A stretch of DNA of 64,000 nt. Origin: JARRLC01 sp037387425 (GTDB lineage Bacteria; Pseudomonadota; Alphaproteobacteria; Rhizobiales; Rhodomicrobiaceae). The notes beneath the pieces were generated by a model. The model was not told where the DNA came from, searched no databases, and saw only the letters and a program-made list of their open reading frames with translations. The stretch is from the NCBI GenBank assembly GCA_037387425.1, contig JARRLC010000001.1:1-64000 (forward strand), given 5' to 3'. Made by a program: the position numbers and the translations under genes. This document shows positions 43,242-52,078 of this stretch, piece by piece; the first letter of the stretch is position 1, and the number at the start of each line of letters is the position of its first letter.

Positions 43242-43732
43242 CCTCTGCGGAAAAGCCAATCGTGAACATCGCCGATGTTTCGCTGTCGGAAGTCGGCAAC
43301 GGTAATCAGTTCGTGGTCAATTGGGGCCGTGTCGGACGGACGCTTGGCCTCAAAAAGCTCGGTTGTGCGGTGCATGTCGTTCCTCCAGGAAAAAAGGCAT
43401 TTCCCTTCCACCGCCACCACGTTCTTGACGAACTCTGCTACATAATCTCCGGCCAGGGTGAATATCGCTTCGGCGATCAAGTCTACCCGCTGAAACCGGG
43501 TGATTTTGTTGGCGCTCCCGCCGGAACAGAGGCGCATCAAATCATCAATACCGGCACGGAAGACCTTCACTATTTCTGCGTTTCAACTACAGGGGAAGCT
43601 GACGTTGTCGATTATCCGGATTCCGGCAAGATTGCTGTTGCCGCCGGCGTAAAAGACGGCAACATGAAAACCGCAACTTATACTGCGATCGGACGCATCC
43701 AACCTGTCCATTATCTTGATGGGGAAGAATAG
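43238..43732 (+). CDS. Cupin-domain protein within the SUF operon
   Basis: 164 residues. A single conserved barrel is marked by HRHHVLDELCYIISGQGEYRFGD and LKPGDFVGAPAGTEAHQIINTG, which provide His and Glu residues for a metal site. The start ATG overlaps the sufB stop and the end lies 9 bases before sufC, so it is fully embedded in the operon. Its role in Fe-S assembly is unknown. An iron-binding or sensing cupin is possible (inference). Confidence 0.85.
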
Positions 43733-43741
43733 AAAAGCGAT

Positions 43742-44500
43742 ATGTCATCAGCACTCGAAATCAAAAACCTTCACGCCGCCATCGGTGACAAGCCAATTCT
43801 GCGCGGGCTGGACCTGACCGTCCCCGCTGGCGAGATCCACGCCATTATGGGACCAAACGGCACGGGCAAATCCACGCTCTCGTATATTCTCGCGGGCAAG
43901 GACGACTACAACATCACCGAGGGCTCCGTCACTTGGAACGGGCAAGACCTTCTCGCCATGGAGCCGGACGAACGCGCGCAGGCTGGCGTGTTCCTGGCGT
44001 TTCAGCACCCGGTTGAAATTCCCGGCGTGGCGTCGCTCACCTTTTTGCGCGCCGCGCTCAACGCCCAGCGCAAAGGCCGAGGCGAGGCGGAAATCTCCAC
44101 GCCTGATTTCATGCGCCTGGTGAAGGAAAAAGCCGCCACACTCGGCATCTCCATGGACATGCTGAAACGCCCGCTGAACGTCGGTTTTTCGGGGGGCGAG
44201 AAAAAGCGCCTGGAAACGCTGCAAATGACGATGTTCACACCGTCGCTCTGTCTGCTGGACGAAACCGACAGCGGCCTGGATATCGACGCTTTGCGCGTTG
44301 TGTCAGAAGGCGTGAACTCTCTGCGCGCGCCCGATCGCGCGTTTCTGGTCATCACGCACTATCAGCGGCTGTTGAATTACATCGTGCCCGACAAGGTACA
44401 TGTGATGGCGGGCGGACGCATCGTGCGTTCAGGCGGCAAAGAACTCGCGCTGGAGCTGGAAAAATCCGGTTACGCTGAATATGGCACGGATGCCGCGTGA
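43742..44500 (+). CDS. sufC: Fe-S assembly ATPase SufC
   Basis: 252 residues, an ABC-type ATPase that drives the SufBCD scaffold. Walker A is GPNGTGKSTLSYILAG, the signature is VGFSGGEKKRLETLQM, and Walker B is LCLLDETDSGLDID with the SufC-specific DETDSG. No membrane partner is expected. It overlaps the earliest possible sufD start. Confidence 0.97.
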   Translation: MSSALEIKNLHAAIGDKPILRGLDLTVPAGEIHAIMGPNGTGKSTLSYILAGKDDYNITEGSVTWNGQDLLAMEPDERAQAGVFLAFQHPVEIPGVASLTFLRAALNAQRKGRGEAEISTPDFMRLVKEKAATLGISMDMLKRPLNVGFSGGEKKRLETLQMTMFTPSLCLLDETDSGLDIDALRVVSEGVNSLRAPDRAFLVITHYQRLLNYIVPDKVHVMAGGRIVRSGGKELALELEKSGYAEYGTDAA

Positions 44501-44526
44501 GCGAGGATGGGGGGAATAGCAAAAAC

Positions 44527-45864
44527 ATGACCATCCAATTGCCAATTCGCGAAAACGCAACGCCCGCTGAAAAGCAGCTTGCCGCGCTATATTCGCAAAA
44601 TGCGGAGTCGTTGCCGGGAGCGGATGTACCGGGCGTGCGCGCATGGCGCGATGCAGGCATAACGGCTTTCGCGGAAGCGGGGCTGCCACACCGGCGCATT
44701 GAGGAATGGAAATACACCGATCTGCGCACTTTGCTTCCGCAGGCGGATGACATCGCCAATGACATGCCGGAAGCGCCTGATTTTCTCGTGCGCGAAGAGC
44801 CGGACGTCTACCGTGCTGTGTTCATCGGCGGACGTTTCCGCGCTGACTATTCCACCGTACAAAATGCGCCAGGCGTGACATTCCGTTCTCTGCGTGAGGC
44901 GCTGAACGATGCCGCCACCGCCGCCGAGGCCCTCGCGCGGCTGCCACTGGCTGAATACAACGCCGAACATGATTCTGTGACGCAACTTGCCACGGCTTTC
45001 GCCACAGATGGCGCGATGCTAGCGGTTGCGCCGGGCATCAAGCTCGATAAGCCTCTGCATCTGGTGTTCATAGCGGCGGGCACAGCAGCGGAAATTCACG
45101 CTTGCCGCAGCGCTCTCAGCCTGGGCGAAGGCGCTGACGTTTCGCTGGTCGAAACGCACGCAGGCACAGGCGCCGCGCAGATGTTCACCACGCTAAACCT
45201 TAATATCGCAGGCAACGCAACGCTCCGGCACGCGCGCCTGGACGAAACGCCCGATGCGCGGCATTTATCGGCGGTCGTGGCGAACCTGGAAGCAGGCGCG
45301 GCATACGATCCGGTGCATATCGTGGCGGGCGGCGCACTAACGCGGGCGCAAAACCACATCACGTTCAACGGCGAAGGCGCGCGCTACAACTTCAATGGCG
45401 CAATGCTGCTCAAGGGCCGCGAGCACGCCGATTTCACGCAAGTGGTGGATCACACCGTGCCATCCTGCGAGAGTCGCGAAACTGTCAAATCCGTGCTGGA
45501 TGGCGAGTCGCGCGGCATCTTCCAGGCAAAAGTGATCGTCCGGCCAGATGCGCAAAAGACTGATGGCCGTCAGCTCGCCAACGGCCTGCTTCTTTCTGAG
45601 ACAGCCGAATTTGACGCAAAGCCAGAGCTAGAAATTTACGCAGATGATGTAAAATGCAACCACGGCGCAACATCTGGCGCGTTAGATGAGGATATGCTGT
45701 TCTACCTGCGCTCCCGAGGTATACCAACTGATGAAGCCAAATCGATGCTAATCCTTGCGTTTGTCGGCGAAATCATCGACCAAATAGAGGATGAAGCCTT
45801 TCGCGAAATACTGATGGCGAAAGCACGAGATTGGCTGGCGAAGTCTGGCGCTGGTCATAGCTGA
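44527..45864 (+). CDS. sufD: Fe-S assembly protein SufD
   Basis: 445 residues from ATG 44527, preceded by GGGGGGAA; a GTG at 44497 overlapping the sufC stop gives 455 residues. SufD pairs with SufB. The family pattern includes RRIEEWKYTDLRTLLP at the N-terminus and the C-terminal SRGIFQAKVIVRPDAQKTDGRQ, ADDVKCNHGATSGALDEDMLFYLRSRGI region with the conserved CxHG motif. Confidence 0.95.
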   Translation: MTIQLPIRENATPAEKQLAALYSQNAESLPGADVPGVRAWRDAGITAFAEAGLPHRRIEEWKYTDLRTLLPQADDIANDMPEAPDFLVREEPDVYRAVFIGGRFRADYSTVQNAPGVTFRSLREALNDAATAAEALARLPLAEYNAEHDSVTQLATAFATDGAMLAVAPGIKLDKPLHLVFIAAGTAAEIHACRSALSLGEGADVSLVETHAGTGAAQMFTTLNLNIAGNATLRHARLDETPDARHLSAVVANLEAGAAYDPVHIVAGGALTRAQNHITFNGEGARYNFNGAMLLKGREHADFTQVVDHTVPSCESRETVKSVLDGESRGIFQAKVIVRPDAQKTDGRQLANGLLLSETAEFDAKPELEIYADDVKCNHGATSGALDEDMLFYLRSRGIPTDEAKSMLILAFVGEIIDQIEDEAFREILMAKARDWLAKSGAGHS

Positions 45865-45865
45865 G

Positions 45866-46216
45866 ATGAAGGATATTTCCGCAGTGCAAACCAAGCCCTG
45901 TCTTGAACTTTCGGTGAATGAAGTCGCCGACCTGATCGCGCGGCAGGGCGCGGTGTTGCTTGATGTGAATCCTCGTCCCCGCTGGGCAAGCGGACATCTG
46001 CCAGGCGCTAGCAACCTCAACCCTAACGAGTTCACCGCCGACGACCTCCCTTCGGACAAAGAAACGACGCTGGTGTTCTATTGCTCCGATACGAGCAGCA
46101 ACGCGAGCCGCTATGCCGCGCAGAAAGCAACACGTTTCGGGTACGTTAACGTTTTCATCATGCCCGCCGGGATTCGCGGATGGCTGGCGGCGCACAAACC
46201 CGTGAAAGCCCGATAG
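45866..46216 (+). CDS. Rhodanese-like protein within the SUF operon
   Basis: 116 residues, one rhodanese domain. The active-site Cys lies in VFYCSDTSSNASRYAAQ, and VLLDVNPRPRWASGHLPGASNL is the usual substrate-side motif. It starts one base after the sufD stop and ends 8 bases before sufS. No sufE or sufU is seen in the window, so this persulfide carrier could relay sulfur from SufS (inference). Sulfur-transfer chemistry is family knowledge. Confidence 0.87.
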   Translation: MKDISAVQTKPCLELSVNEVADLIARQGAVLLDVNPRPRWASGHLPGASNLNPNEFTADDLPSDKETTLVFYCSDTSSNASRYAAQKATRFGYVNVFIMPAGIRGWLAAHKPVKAR

Positions 46217-46224
46217 GAGACGGA

Positions 46225-47511
46225 ATGTCCGCAGTAAACTCATCAGTTGCAGGAGACAACCGCACCAGCGAGGCAGCAAATACCGCTGCCGCTCCGTTCG
46301 ATGTGGCGCACATCCGCGCTGACTTTCCCATTTTGGCACAGCCGGTCTACGGCAAGACGCTGGTCTATCTGGACAACGGCGCTTCGGCGCAAAAGCCGCG
46401 TGCGGTGCTGGATGCCATAGAGCGCGCCTATGCGCAGGAATACGCCAACGTCCACCGGGGCTTGCATTTCCTTTCCAACGCCGCCACCGACAATTTCGAG
46501 ACTGCGCGGAAAACCGTTGCCCGCTTCCTGAACGCGCCGCGTGAGGAAGAAGTTATTTTCACCAAGAACGCGACCGAGGCTATCAACCTTGTGGCGCAAT
46601 CCTTCGGCGGTATGGTGCTAGGCGAGGGCGATGAAATCGTGCTGTCCATTTTGGAGCACCATTCGAACATTGTGCCGTGGCATTTCCACCGCGAGCGGCG
46701 CGGCGCGGTCATCAAATGGGCGCCGCTTCGCGAAGATGACAGCTTTGATCTGGAGGCGTTCGAGCGCCTGCTAACTCCGCGTACCAAGATGATCGCCGTT
46801 ACGCATATGTCGAACGTGACGGGCACGGTCACGCCGGTGAAGGAAATTTGCCGCATCGCACATGCGCGTGGCATTCCGGTGCTGGTCGATGGCAGCCAGG
46901 GGGCTGTGCATCTGCCGGTGGACGTGCAAGATTTGGGCTGCGATTTCTACGTTATCACCGGACACAAGCTATACGGACCTTCCGGCATCGGCGTGCTGTG
47001 GGGCAAATACGAGCATCTGGCCGCGATGCCCCCGTATCAAGGCGGCGGCGAGATGATCGGCACTGTCACCGAGGATGGCGTCACCTATGCCGAACCACCG
47101 CACCGTTTCGAGGCGGGCACGCCGCCCATCGCCCAAGCCGCCGGACTAACCGCCGCACTCAATTACATGATGGACGTTGGCCGCGAAGCCATCGCCACGC
47201 ATGAAGAAAGCCTTTGCGCCTACGCCCACGAACGCCTCGGCGCAATAAACTCGGTGCAGATTATCGGTAACGCGCCGGGCAAAGGGGCCATCGTCTCGTT
47301 CGCGCTGAAAGGCGCGCACGCACATGACGTCGCCACCATCCTTGACCGCTCCGGCATAGCCGTCCGTGCGGGAACGCATTGCGCCGAGCCGCTTCTCGCC
47401 CGCTACGGCTTAACATCAACCTGCCGCGCATCCTTCGCCATGTACAACACTCGCGAAGAAGTGGACGCGCTGGCCGACGCCTTACACAAGGCACAAAGTT
47501 TTTTCGCGTGA
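46225..47511 (+). CDS. sufS: Cysteine desulfurase SufS
   Basis: 428 residues. A PLP enzyme that takes sulfur from cysteine as an enzyme persulfide. The PLP lysine lies in YVITGHKLYGPSGIGVLWG and the catalytic Cys in RAGTHCAEPLLARYG, which marks group II (SufS). I chose the ATG at 46225 (MSAVNSS) after CGATAGGAGACGGA; earlier starts overlap the rhodanese gene. The N-terminal 30 residues are variable. Confidence 0.96.
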   Translation: MSAVNSSVAGDNRTSEAANTAAAPFDVAHIRADFPILAQPVYGKTLVYLDNGASAQKPRAVLDAIERAYAQEYANVHRGLHFLSNAATDNFETARKTVARFLNAPREEEVIFTKNATEAINLVAQSFGGMVLGEGDEIVLSILEHHSNIVPWHFHRERRGAVIKWAPLREDDSFDLEAFERLLTPRTKMIAVTHMSNVTGTVTPVKEICRIAHARGIPVLVDGSQGAVHLPVDVQDLGCDFYVITGHKLYGPSGIGVLWGKYEHLAAMPPYQGGGEMIGTVTEDGVTYAEPPHRFEAGTPPIAQAAGLTAALNYMMDVGREAIATHEESLCAYAHERLGAINSVQIIGNAPGKGAIVSFALKGAHAHDVATILDRSGIAVRAGTHCAEPLLARYGLTSTCRASFAMYNTREEVDALADALHKAQSFFA

Positions 47512-47517
47512 GGTGCC

Positions 47518-47946
47518 ATGAAACACGACTTTATCAACTTTGACGAACAACCCGAACACGCCGTGCCAGAGCCCTGCACGCATACCATTGATGCCGTGAA
47601 AGCCGCTGCAAAATCGGAAACCAACCTTAGCCACGAAGAAATCGAGCGGCTGGCGGAAAGTATCATCGGCGCCTTAAAGACGGTGTACGACCCGGAAATT
47701 CCTACCGACATTTACGAGCTGGGGCTGATCTACAAAGTAGACATAGACGATGACCGCAACGTGGAAATCGACATGACGCTCACCGCGCCGGGCTGTCCGG
47801 TGGCGGGCGAAATGCCAATCTGGGTGCAAAACGCGGTGGGGGCAATCGCCGGCGTCAACAATGTGAAGGTCAACCTTGTGTTCGATCCGCCGTGGACCAT
47901 CGAACGTATGTCAGAAGAAGCACGGCTTGCACTGAATATGTTCTAA
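47518..47946 (+). CDS. sufT: SufT/MIP18-family Fe-S assembly factor
   Basis: 142 residues with one DUF59 domain: LKTVYDPEIPTDIYELGLIYKVDI, then DMTLTAPGCPVAGEMPIWVQNAV carrying the reactive Cys. SufT helps insert clusters into target proteins under high demand. It is the last gene of the SUF operon, 6 bases after sufS. A sufA-type carrier gene, usual at this point in many rhizobia, is missing. Confidence 0.93.
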   Translation: MKHDFINFDEQPEHAVPEPCTHTIDAVKAAAKSETNLSHEEIERLAESIIGALKTVYDPEIPTDIYELGLIYKVDIDDDRNVEIDMTLTAPGCPVAGEMPIWVQNAVGAIAGVNNVKVNLVFDPPWTIERMSEEARLALNMF

Positions 47947-47978
47947 GCGCTCGTTTGTTAAGCAGGAATCGTTTCGCA

Positions 47979-48014
47979 GCGATGATTATCTGGTCGCGGC
48001 CAGATAAACATCGC
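47979..48014. repeat. Long perfect hairpin after the SUF operon
   Basis: GCGATG-A-TTATCTGG (47979-47993) pairs with CCAGATAA-A-CATCGC (48000-48014) around the loop TCGCGG: 14 pairs with a single A-A mismatch. It lies between the convergent sufT and DUF77 genes. It lacks a T-tract on either side. It could be a bidirectional 3' stabiliser or terminator, or a REP-type element. Confidence 0.7.
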
Positions 48015-48026
48015 GCTACAGGTTCC

Positions 48027-48341
48027 TCACACATTTACGTCGCCGATCTTGTCCTGTATCGACTGAAGCTTGCCTTGTAGCCGGTTATCCTTGCCCTTGC
48101 GGATATCAAGTTTCAGAGATGAATAGACGCGGTTGCTCCCCGCCTGCTCCAGAGTATTGTAGGCCGCCTGCACCAAGTCCAACACCTGTTGCAAATCATC
48201 CGCCTCACCTATGGTGCCCATAGGCGTAAGCTGATAGCTCACGCCACTTTCACGGATCACCTTTATCACTTGGCTTACATATTCACTGACGCTTTCCCCT
48301 TTATCGGTGGGGAACATAGAGAATTCTAATAGTACTGACAT
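48027..48341 (-). CDS. MTH1187-family thiamine-binding protein (DUF77)
   Basis: 104 residues. The ferredoxin-like fold is marked by LEFSMFPTDKGESVSEYVSQVIKVIRESGV and YQLTPMGTIGEADDLQQVLDLVQAA, typical of the MTH1187/YkoF family that binds thiamine or related compounds. It probably acts in the cytoplasm. It converges on the SUF operon and has no obvious partner here. Confidence 0.88.
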   Translation of the reverse strand: MSVLLEFSMFPTDKGESVSEYVSQVIKVIRESGVSYQLTPMGTIGEADDLQQVLDLVQAAYNTLEQAGSNRVYSSLKLDIRKGKDNRLQGKLQSIQDKIGDVNV

Positions 48342-48489
48342 GGGGATACCTCAGAGCGATCAAATAAAATGGTTATTGCAGGTTCGGGCGAGGTCTATAA
48401 CATCTTATCTGGAATGGAAGCGCGTGCAACTTTTGGTCGTCCGTGTTTTTTGGGGCAGTTTTTGCTGTGCTCTATCCACCCTACAAGGC

Positions 48490-48525
48490 GTAGGATGGGG
48501 TGAACATCTGTGAAACCCATTGCGC
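48490..48525. repeat. REP-like palindrome, copy 2
   Basis: A 36-base imperfect palindrome starting GTAGGATGGG with CCCAT near its end. It matches the element at 32895-32927 in its ends and spacing, with a more variable centre. It lies between DUF77 and holB. A preceding CCACCCTAC (48477-48485) can pair with GTAGGATGG, extending the structure. Confidence 0.55.
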
Positions 48526-48571
48526 TAAAAAACGTTTGCACAAAGCGGCTTTCTTAGGCAAACCCTAAGCC

Positions 48572-49723
48572 ATGGCACGAGCGCCGCGCACCACCGACAC
48601 AAGCAACGAAGCCCCGCCCGAATCCGACCGGCTCGACGGCTGGCCGCATCCGCGCGAGACATTGGCGCTCGCCGGACACACCGAAGCGGAAGCCACTATC
48701 GCCGGCGCCATCACTTCGCACCGCTTGCATCACGCTTGGCTGATCGCTGGGGAAGAAGGCATCGGCAAAGCCACATTCGCCTATCGTGTGGCGCGGTTCC
48801 TGCTGGCGCAAGAAAGCGAAGACTTGCCGCAAGAGGTGCCATCGCTAGCGCTGCCGGAAGGCCATAAAACCGCGCGCCAAGTCACCAACCTCGCGCATCC
48901 TGGACTTTTGCTCATGCGCCGCGCGTGGGATGCATCGTCGAAAAAATTCAAGCAATCCATCGCTATCGATGACATCCGGCAGGTGCGGCATTTCTTGCAA
49001 CGCACGGGCGTCACGCCCTGGCGCGTGGTCATTGTGGACGCCGCCGACGATCTGAACCAGAACTCGGCCAACGCGTTGTTGAAATCGCTGGAGGAACCGC
49101 CGCCGCGCACGATCTTTCTGCTGGTGGCGTCCGCGCCGGGCGGGCTGCTGCCCACGATTCGCTCACGCTGCCGGACGTTGCATCTCTCTCCGCTTAGCGC
49201 GGAAGCGGTCACGCAAGCCATAGCGCAAGCCTGCCGCGTAGCAGGCCGCGATCTGCCGCCAGAAACTCAGCTCTCCACGCTTCTTGCCATGGCGAACGGC
49301 AGTCCACGCCGCGTCTTGCGGCTGATGGATGGCGGCGGCTTGAAGCTGTTCGAGCTTCTGCTGGCTATCCTGGAGAGCATGCCTCACACCGACTGGACCG
49401 CTGTCCACAAACTCATCTCGCTAACCGGTCCACGCGCCGGCGAAGCGCACGCCATGGCCTTCGACCTGCTGGAGGAAGCGCTAGCCGACGCCATGCATGG
49501 CCGTCTCACCGGCAATGGCAGACATGCCACCTTTCCGCAACTAAAACGCTTTGCGCGCCTCATTACCGCAGAGAGTCTTGCGGATTGGAGCGAGCTGTGG
49601 GAAACAATCCGCCAGATGCGCGGCGAAGCGGAACGGCTGAACCTCGATAAAGCAGCGCTTACACTAACTGTGTTTGATCGCATCGGGCAGACAGCGCAAA
49701 AAGCCGCCAGCGCGCGCGTTTAA
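48572..49723 (+). CDS. holB: DNA polymerase III delta prime subunit
   Basis: 383 residues, part of the clamp-loader complex. HHAWLIAGEEGIGKATFAYRVARFLLAQ is the P-loop-like region and ALLKSLEEPPPRTIFLLVASAPGGLLPTIRSRCRTL is highly characteristic of delta prime. It lies 34 bases before metG; in many alphaproteobacteria tmk precedes it, but here tmk is absent. A CTTAGG/CCTAAG inverted repeat (48553-48569) directly precedes the start and could hinder translation initiation. Confidence 0.94.
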   Translation: MARAPRTTDTSNEAPPESDRLDGWPHPRETLALAGHTEAEATIAGAITSHRLHHAWLIAGEEGIGKATFAYRVARFLLAQESEDLPQEVPSLALPEGHKTARQVTNLAHPGLLLMRRAWDASSKKFKQSIAIDDIRQVRHFLQRTGVTPWRVVIVDAADDLNQNSANALLKSLEEPPPRTIFLLVASAPGGLLPTIRSRCRTLHLSPLSAEAVTQAIAQACRVAGRDLPPETQLSTLLAMANGSPRRVLRLMDGGGLKLFELLLAILESMPHTDWTAVHKLISLTGPRAGEAHAMAFDLLEEALADAMHGRLTGNGRHATFPQLKRFARLITAESLADWSELWETIRQMRGEAERLNLDKAALTLTVFDRIGQTAQKAASARV

Positions 49724-49757
49724 TTTTTTCGCAATCATAAAAGCAGGATTTCCAACC

Positions 49758-51338
49758 ATGGCGGCTAAAAAAACACCGTTTTTCATCAGCACCGCCATTT
49801 CCTATCCGAATGGCGCTCCGCATATCGGCCACGCATATGAGGCCATCGCGACCGACGCCATCGCCCGTTTCAAGCGGCTGGATGGATATGACGTGTTCTT
49901 TCTCACCGGCGTTGACGAGCACGGCTTGAAGATGAAGCAGACGGCCATGAAAGAAGGCATCACGCCTCGCGAGTTGGGCGAACGCAACACCCAGCTTTTC
50001 AAGAATATGGGCGCGGCGTTCAACATCTCAAACGACGATTTCATCCGCACCACTGAGGAACGGCACTACGCGTCGGTGTCTGAAATCTGGCGGCGCATGA
50101 TGGACGCGGGCGACATCTATCTCGACAGCTACGCGGGTTGGTATTCCGTGCGCGACGAAGCCTATTACGCGGAGGACGAAACCACCGTTCGCGAAGACGG
50201 CGTGCGCGTCGGGCTGGAAGGCACGCCTGTTGAGTGGACGGAGGAGGCGACCTATTTCTTCCGCTTGTCGAAATATGAAGAGCCGCTGCTGAAGCATTAC
50301 GAAGCCAACCCCGATTTCATCCTGCCACCAGAGCGACGCAACGAGATCGTCAGCTTCGTGAAGGGCGGGTTGAAAGATTTGTCAGTATCGCGCTCTACGT
50401 TCGACTGGGGCATTCCGGTGCCGGACGTGCCCGGCCACATCATCTATGTGTGGGTGGACGCGCTGACGAACTACATCACAGGCGTCGATTTCCCGAATGA
50501 GGATTCGCCGAAGTATAAAAAATATTGGCCCGCCGATATCCACATGATTGGCAAGGATATCACCCGTTTTCACGCGGTTTACTGGCCAGCTTTCTTGATG
50601 TCAGCGGGAATTCCGCTGCCCAAGCGCGTCTATAGCCATGGTTTCTTGTACAACCAGGGCAAGAAGATGAGTAAATCGGAAGGCAACGTGCTTGATCCGT
50701 TCTCCATGGTGGACGCCTATGGCGTTGATCAGATGCGCTATTTCTTCCTGCGCGAGGTGTCGTTCGGGCAAGACGGCAGCTATAGCCACGAATCCATCGT
50801 CAATCGCACCAACGCCGATCTGGCCGACAATCTGGGCAATCTGGCGCAGCGCTCGCTGTCGATGATCAAGAAGAACTGCAAAGCCGTTATCCCAGAGCCG
50901 GGCGCTTTCACGGAAGCGGATGAAACGCTGCTCGCTGCCACGGATGCGCTTCTGGCCACGGTGCGCGAAGCCTTGGAACGGCAGATGCTGCACCGCGTGC
51001 TCGAAAGCGTGTGGACGGTCGTCTCCGACGCCAACCGTTATTTCGCTGGCGAAGCGCCATGGGCACTGCGGAAAACCGATCCCGAACGCATGGGCACGGT
51101 GCTTTACGTCACGGCGGAGGTGTTGCGGCAGGTGGCGTTGCTGGCCGCACCGTTCACGCCAGTAGCGGCGGAAAAGCTGCTCGACCAGCTCGGCATACCG
51201 GCCGATGCGCGCGACTATGCGCATCTGGGTGCTGAAGGTCGGCTAGCTGCTGGCGCGAAGCTTGGCGACCTCGCCCCCATCTTCCCGCGCTATATTGAGC
51301 CGGAAGACGAAAACAGCGGTAGCAGCAACTCAAAGTGA
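49758..51338 (+). CDS. metG: Methionyl-tRNA synthetase
   Basis: 526 residues from the ATG at 49758 (MAAKKTPFFISTAI); AGCAGGA precedes it. A class I synthetase with the HIGH motif as GAPHIGHAYEA, the KMSKS loop as GKKMSKSEGN, and VDEHGLKMKQ. The zinc knuckle and C-terminal tRNA-binding (EMAP-II like) domain of E. coli MetG are lacking, as is usual in alphaproteobacteria. Probably co-transcribed with holB. Confidence 0.97.
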   Translation: MAAKKTPFFISTAISYPNGAPHIGHAYEAIATDAIARFKRLDGYDVFFLTGVDEHGLKMKQTAMKEGITPRELGERNTQLFKNMGAAFNISNDDFIRTTEERHYASVSEIWRRMMDAGDIYLDSYAGWYSVRDEAYYAEDETTVREDGVRVGLEGTPVEWTEEATYFFRLSKYEEPLLKHYEANPDFILPPERRNEIVSFVKGGLKDLSVSRSTFDWGIPVPDVPGHIIYVWVDALTNYITGVDFPNEDSPKYKKYWPADIHMIGKDITRFHAVYWPAFLMSAGIPLPKRVYSHGFLYNQGKKMSKSEGNVLDPFSMVDAYGVDQMRYFFLREVSFGQDGSYSHESIVNRTNADLADNLGNLAQRSLSMIKKNCKAVIPEPGAFTEADETLLAATDALLATVREALERQMLHRVLESVWTVVSDANRYFAGEAPWALRKTDPERMGTVLYVTAEVLRQVALLAAPFTPVAAEKLLDQLGIPADARDYAHLGAEGRLAAGAKLGDLAPIFPRYIEPEDENSGSSNSK

Positions 51339-51405
51339 GATCGCCCGATATCAGAAAAGCCAAGGTTCGATGAACACGACACATCGAATCTTGGCAGCTT
51401 GCTCG

Positions 51406-52041
51406 TTATCCACGAGGCGCTGATTTTCGCAAATGAACATACAGCGCGCCCTGTCCGCCGTGCCGGGCATGTGCGGTGGTGAAGCTCACCACAATCTCGC
51501 GAAGTCCAGGTTCTTTCATCCAATGCGGCACCACGCGGCGCAAAACACCCCGTTCATCGCCGTGCAGATGATCGCGGGAATGCCCCTCGGGCGCGCCTTT
51601 TCCGGTAATGACCAGCACATGACGCAAACCACGCGCGGCGCATGAACGCAGGAAATTTCGCAACGCGCCGTGAGCTTCAAGCTGGCGCATGCCGTGCAAA
51701 TCCAGACGGGCTTCGATAGGCGCAACGTTTCGGCTCAGCTTGCGACGCTGGCGTTCGTCAAACTGGGCGAGAGGCGGCGGCGTATTGGCAGCGGAGGAAA
51801 GAGGTGCAGCAGCGGGACGCGACGGCCTGATGCGCGCTCTAGACGGCACATCCGAAGCAACCGGCTTTTGATCTGCCTGGGCATTGGAAGAAGCTTTTAA
51901 CGCTTTCTTAGCCGCTTCGTCGGCTTTATCGCTCTCACGCTCCCGGCGGCGCAACTTCTTTGCATGCCGCATCGCGTGATGCCACAGCTCAGCTTCTTCT
52001 GCGGTCAATGGACGTTTACGCGATGGCGGTTCCGATGGCAT
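51406..52041 (-). CDS. Smr-domain protein
   Basis: 211 residues from the ATG at 52041, preceded by AGGGATTGAGG. The N-terminal half is charged and rich in Lys/Arg/Ala, probably disordered. The Smr domain (about 115-205) is marked by LDLHGMRQLEAHGALRNFL and HVLVITGKGAPEG. Smr domains are nucleases or nucleic-acid binders. In Rhizobiales this gene regularly lies next to mltA and the Tim44-like gene, as here. Confidence 0.9.
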   Translation of the reverse strand: MPSEPPSRKRPLTAEEAELWHHAMRHAKKLRRRERESDKADEAAKKALKASSNAQADQKPVASDVPSRARIRPSRPAAAPLSSAANTPPPLAQFDERQRRKLSRNVAPIEARLDLHGMRQLEAHGALRNFLRSCAARGLRHVLVITGKGAPEGHSRDHLHGDERGVLRRVVPHWMKEPGLREIVVSFTTAHARHGGQGALYVHLRKSAPRG

Positions 52042-52078
52042 CCTCAATCCCTGTTGTTGTATTTACACTACCAACAGG

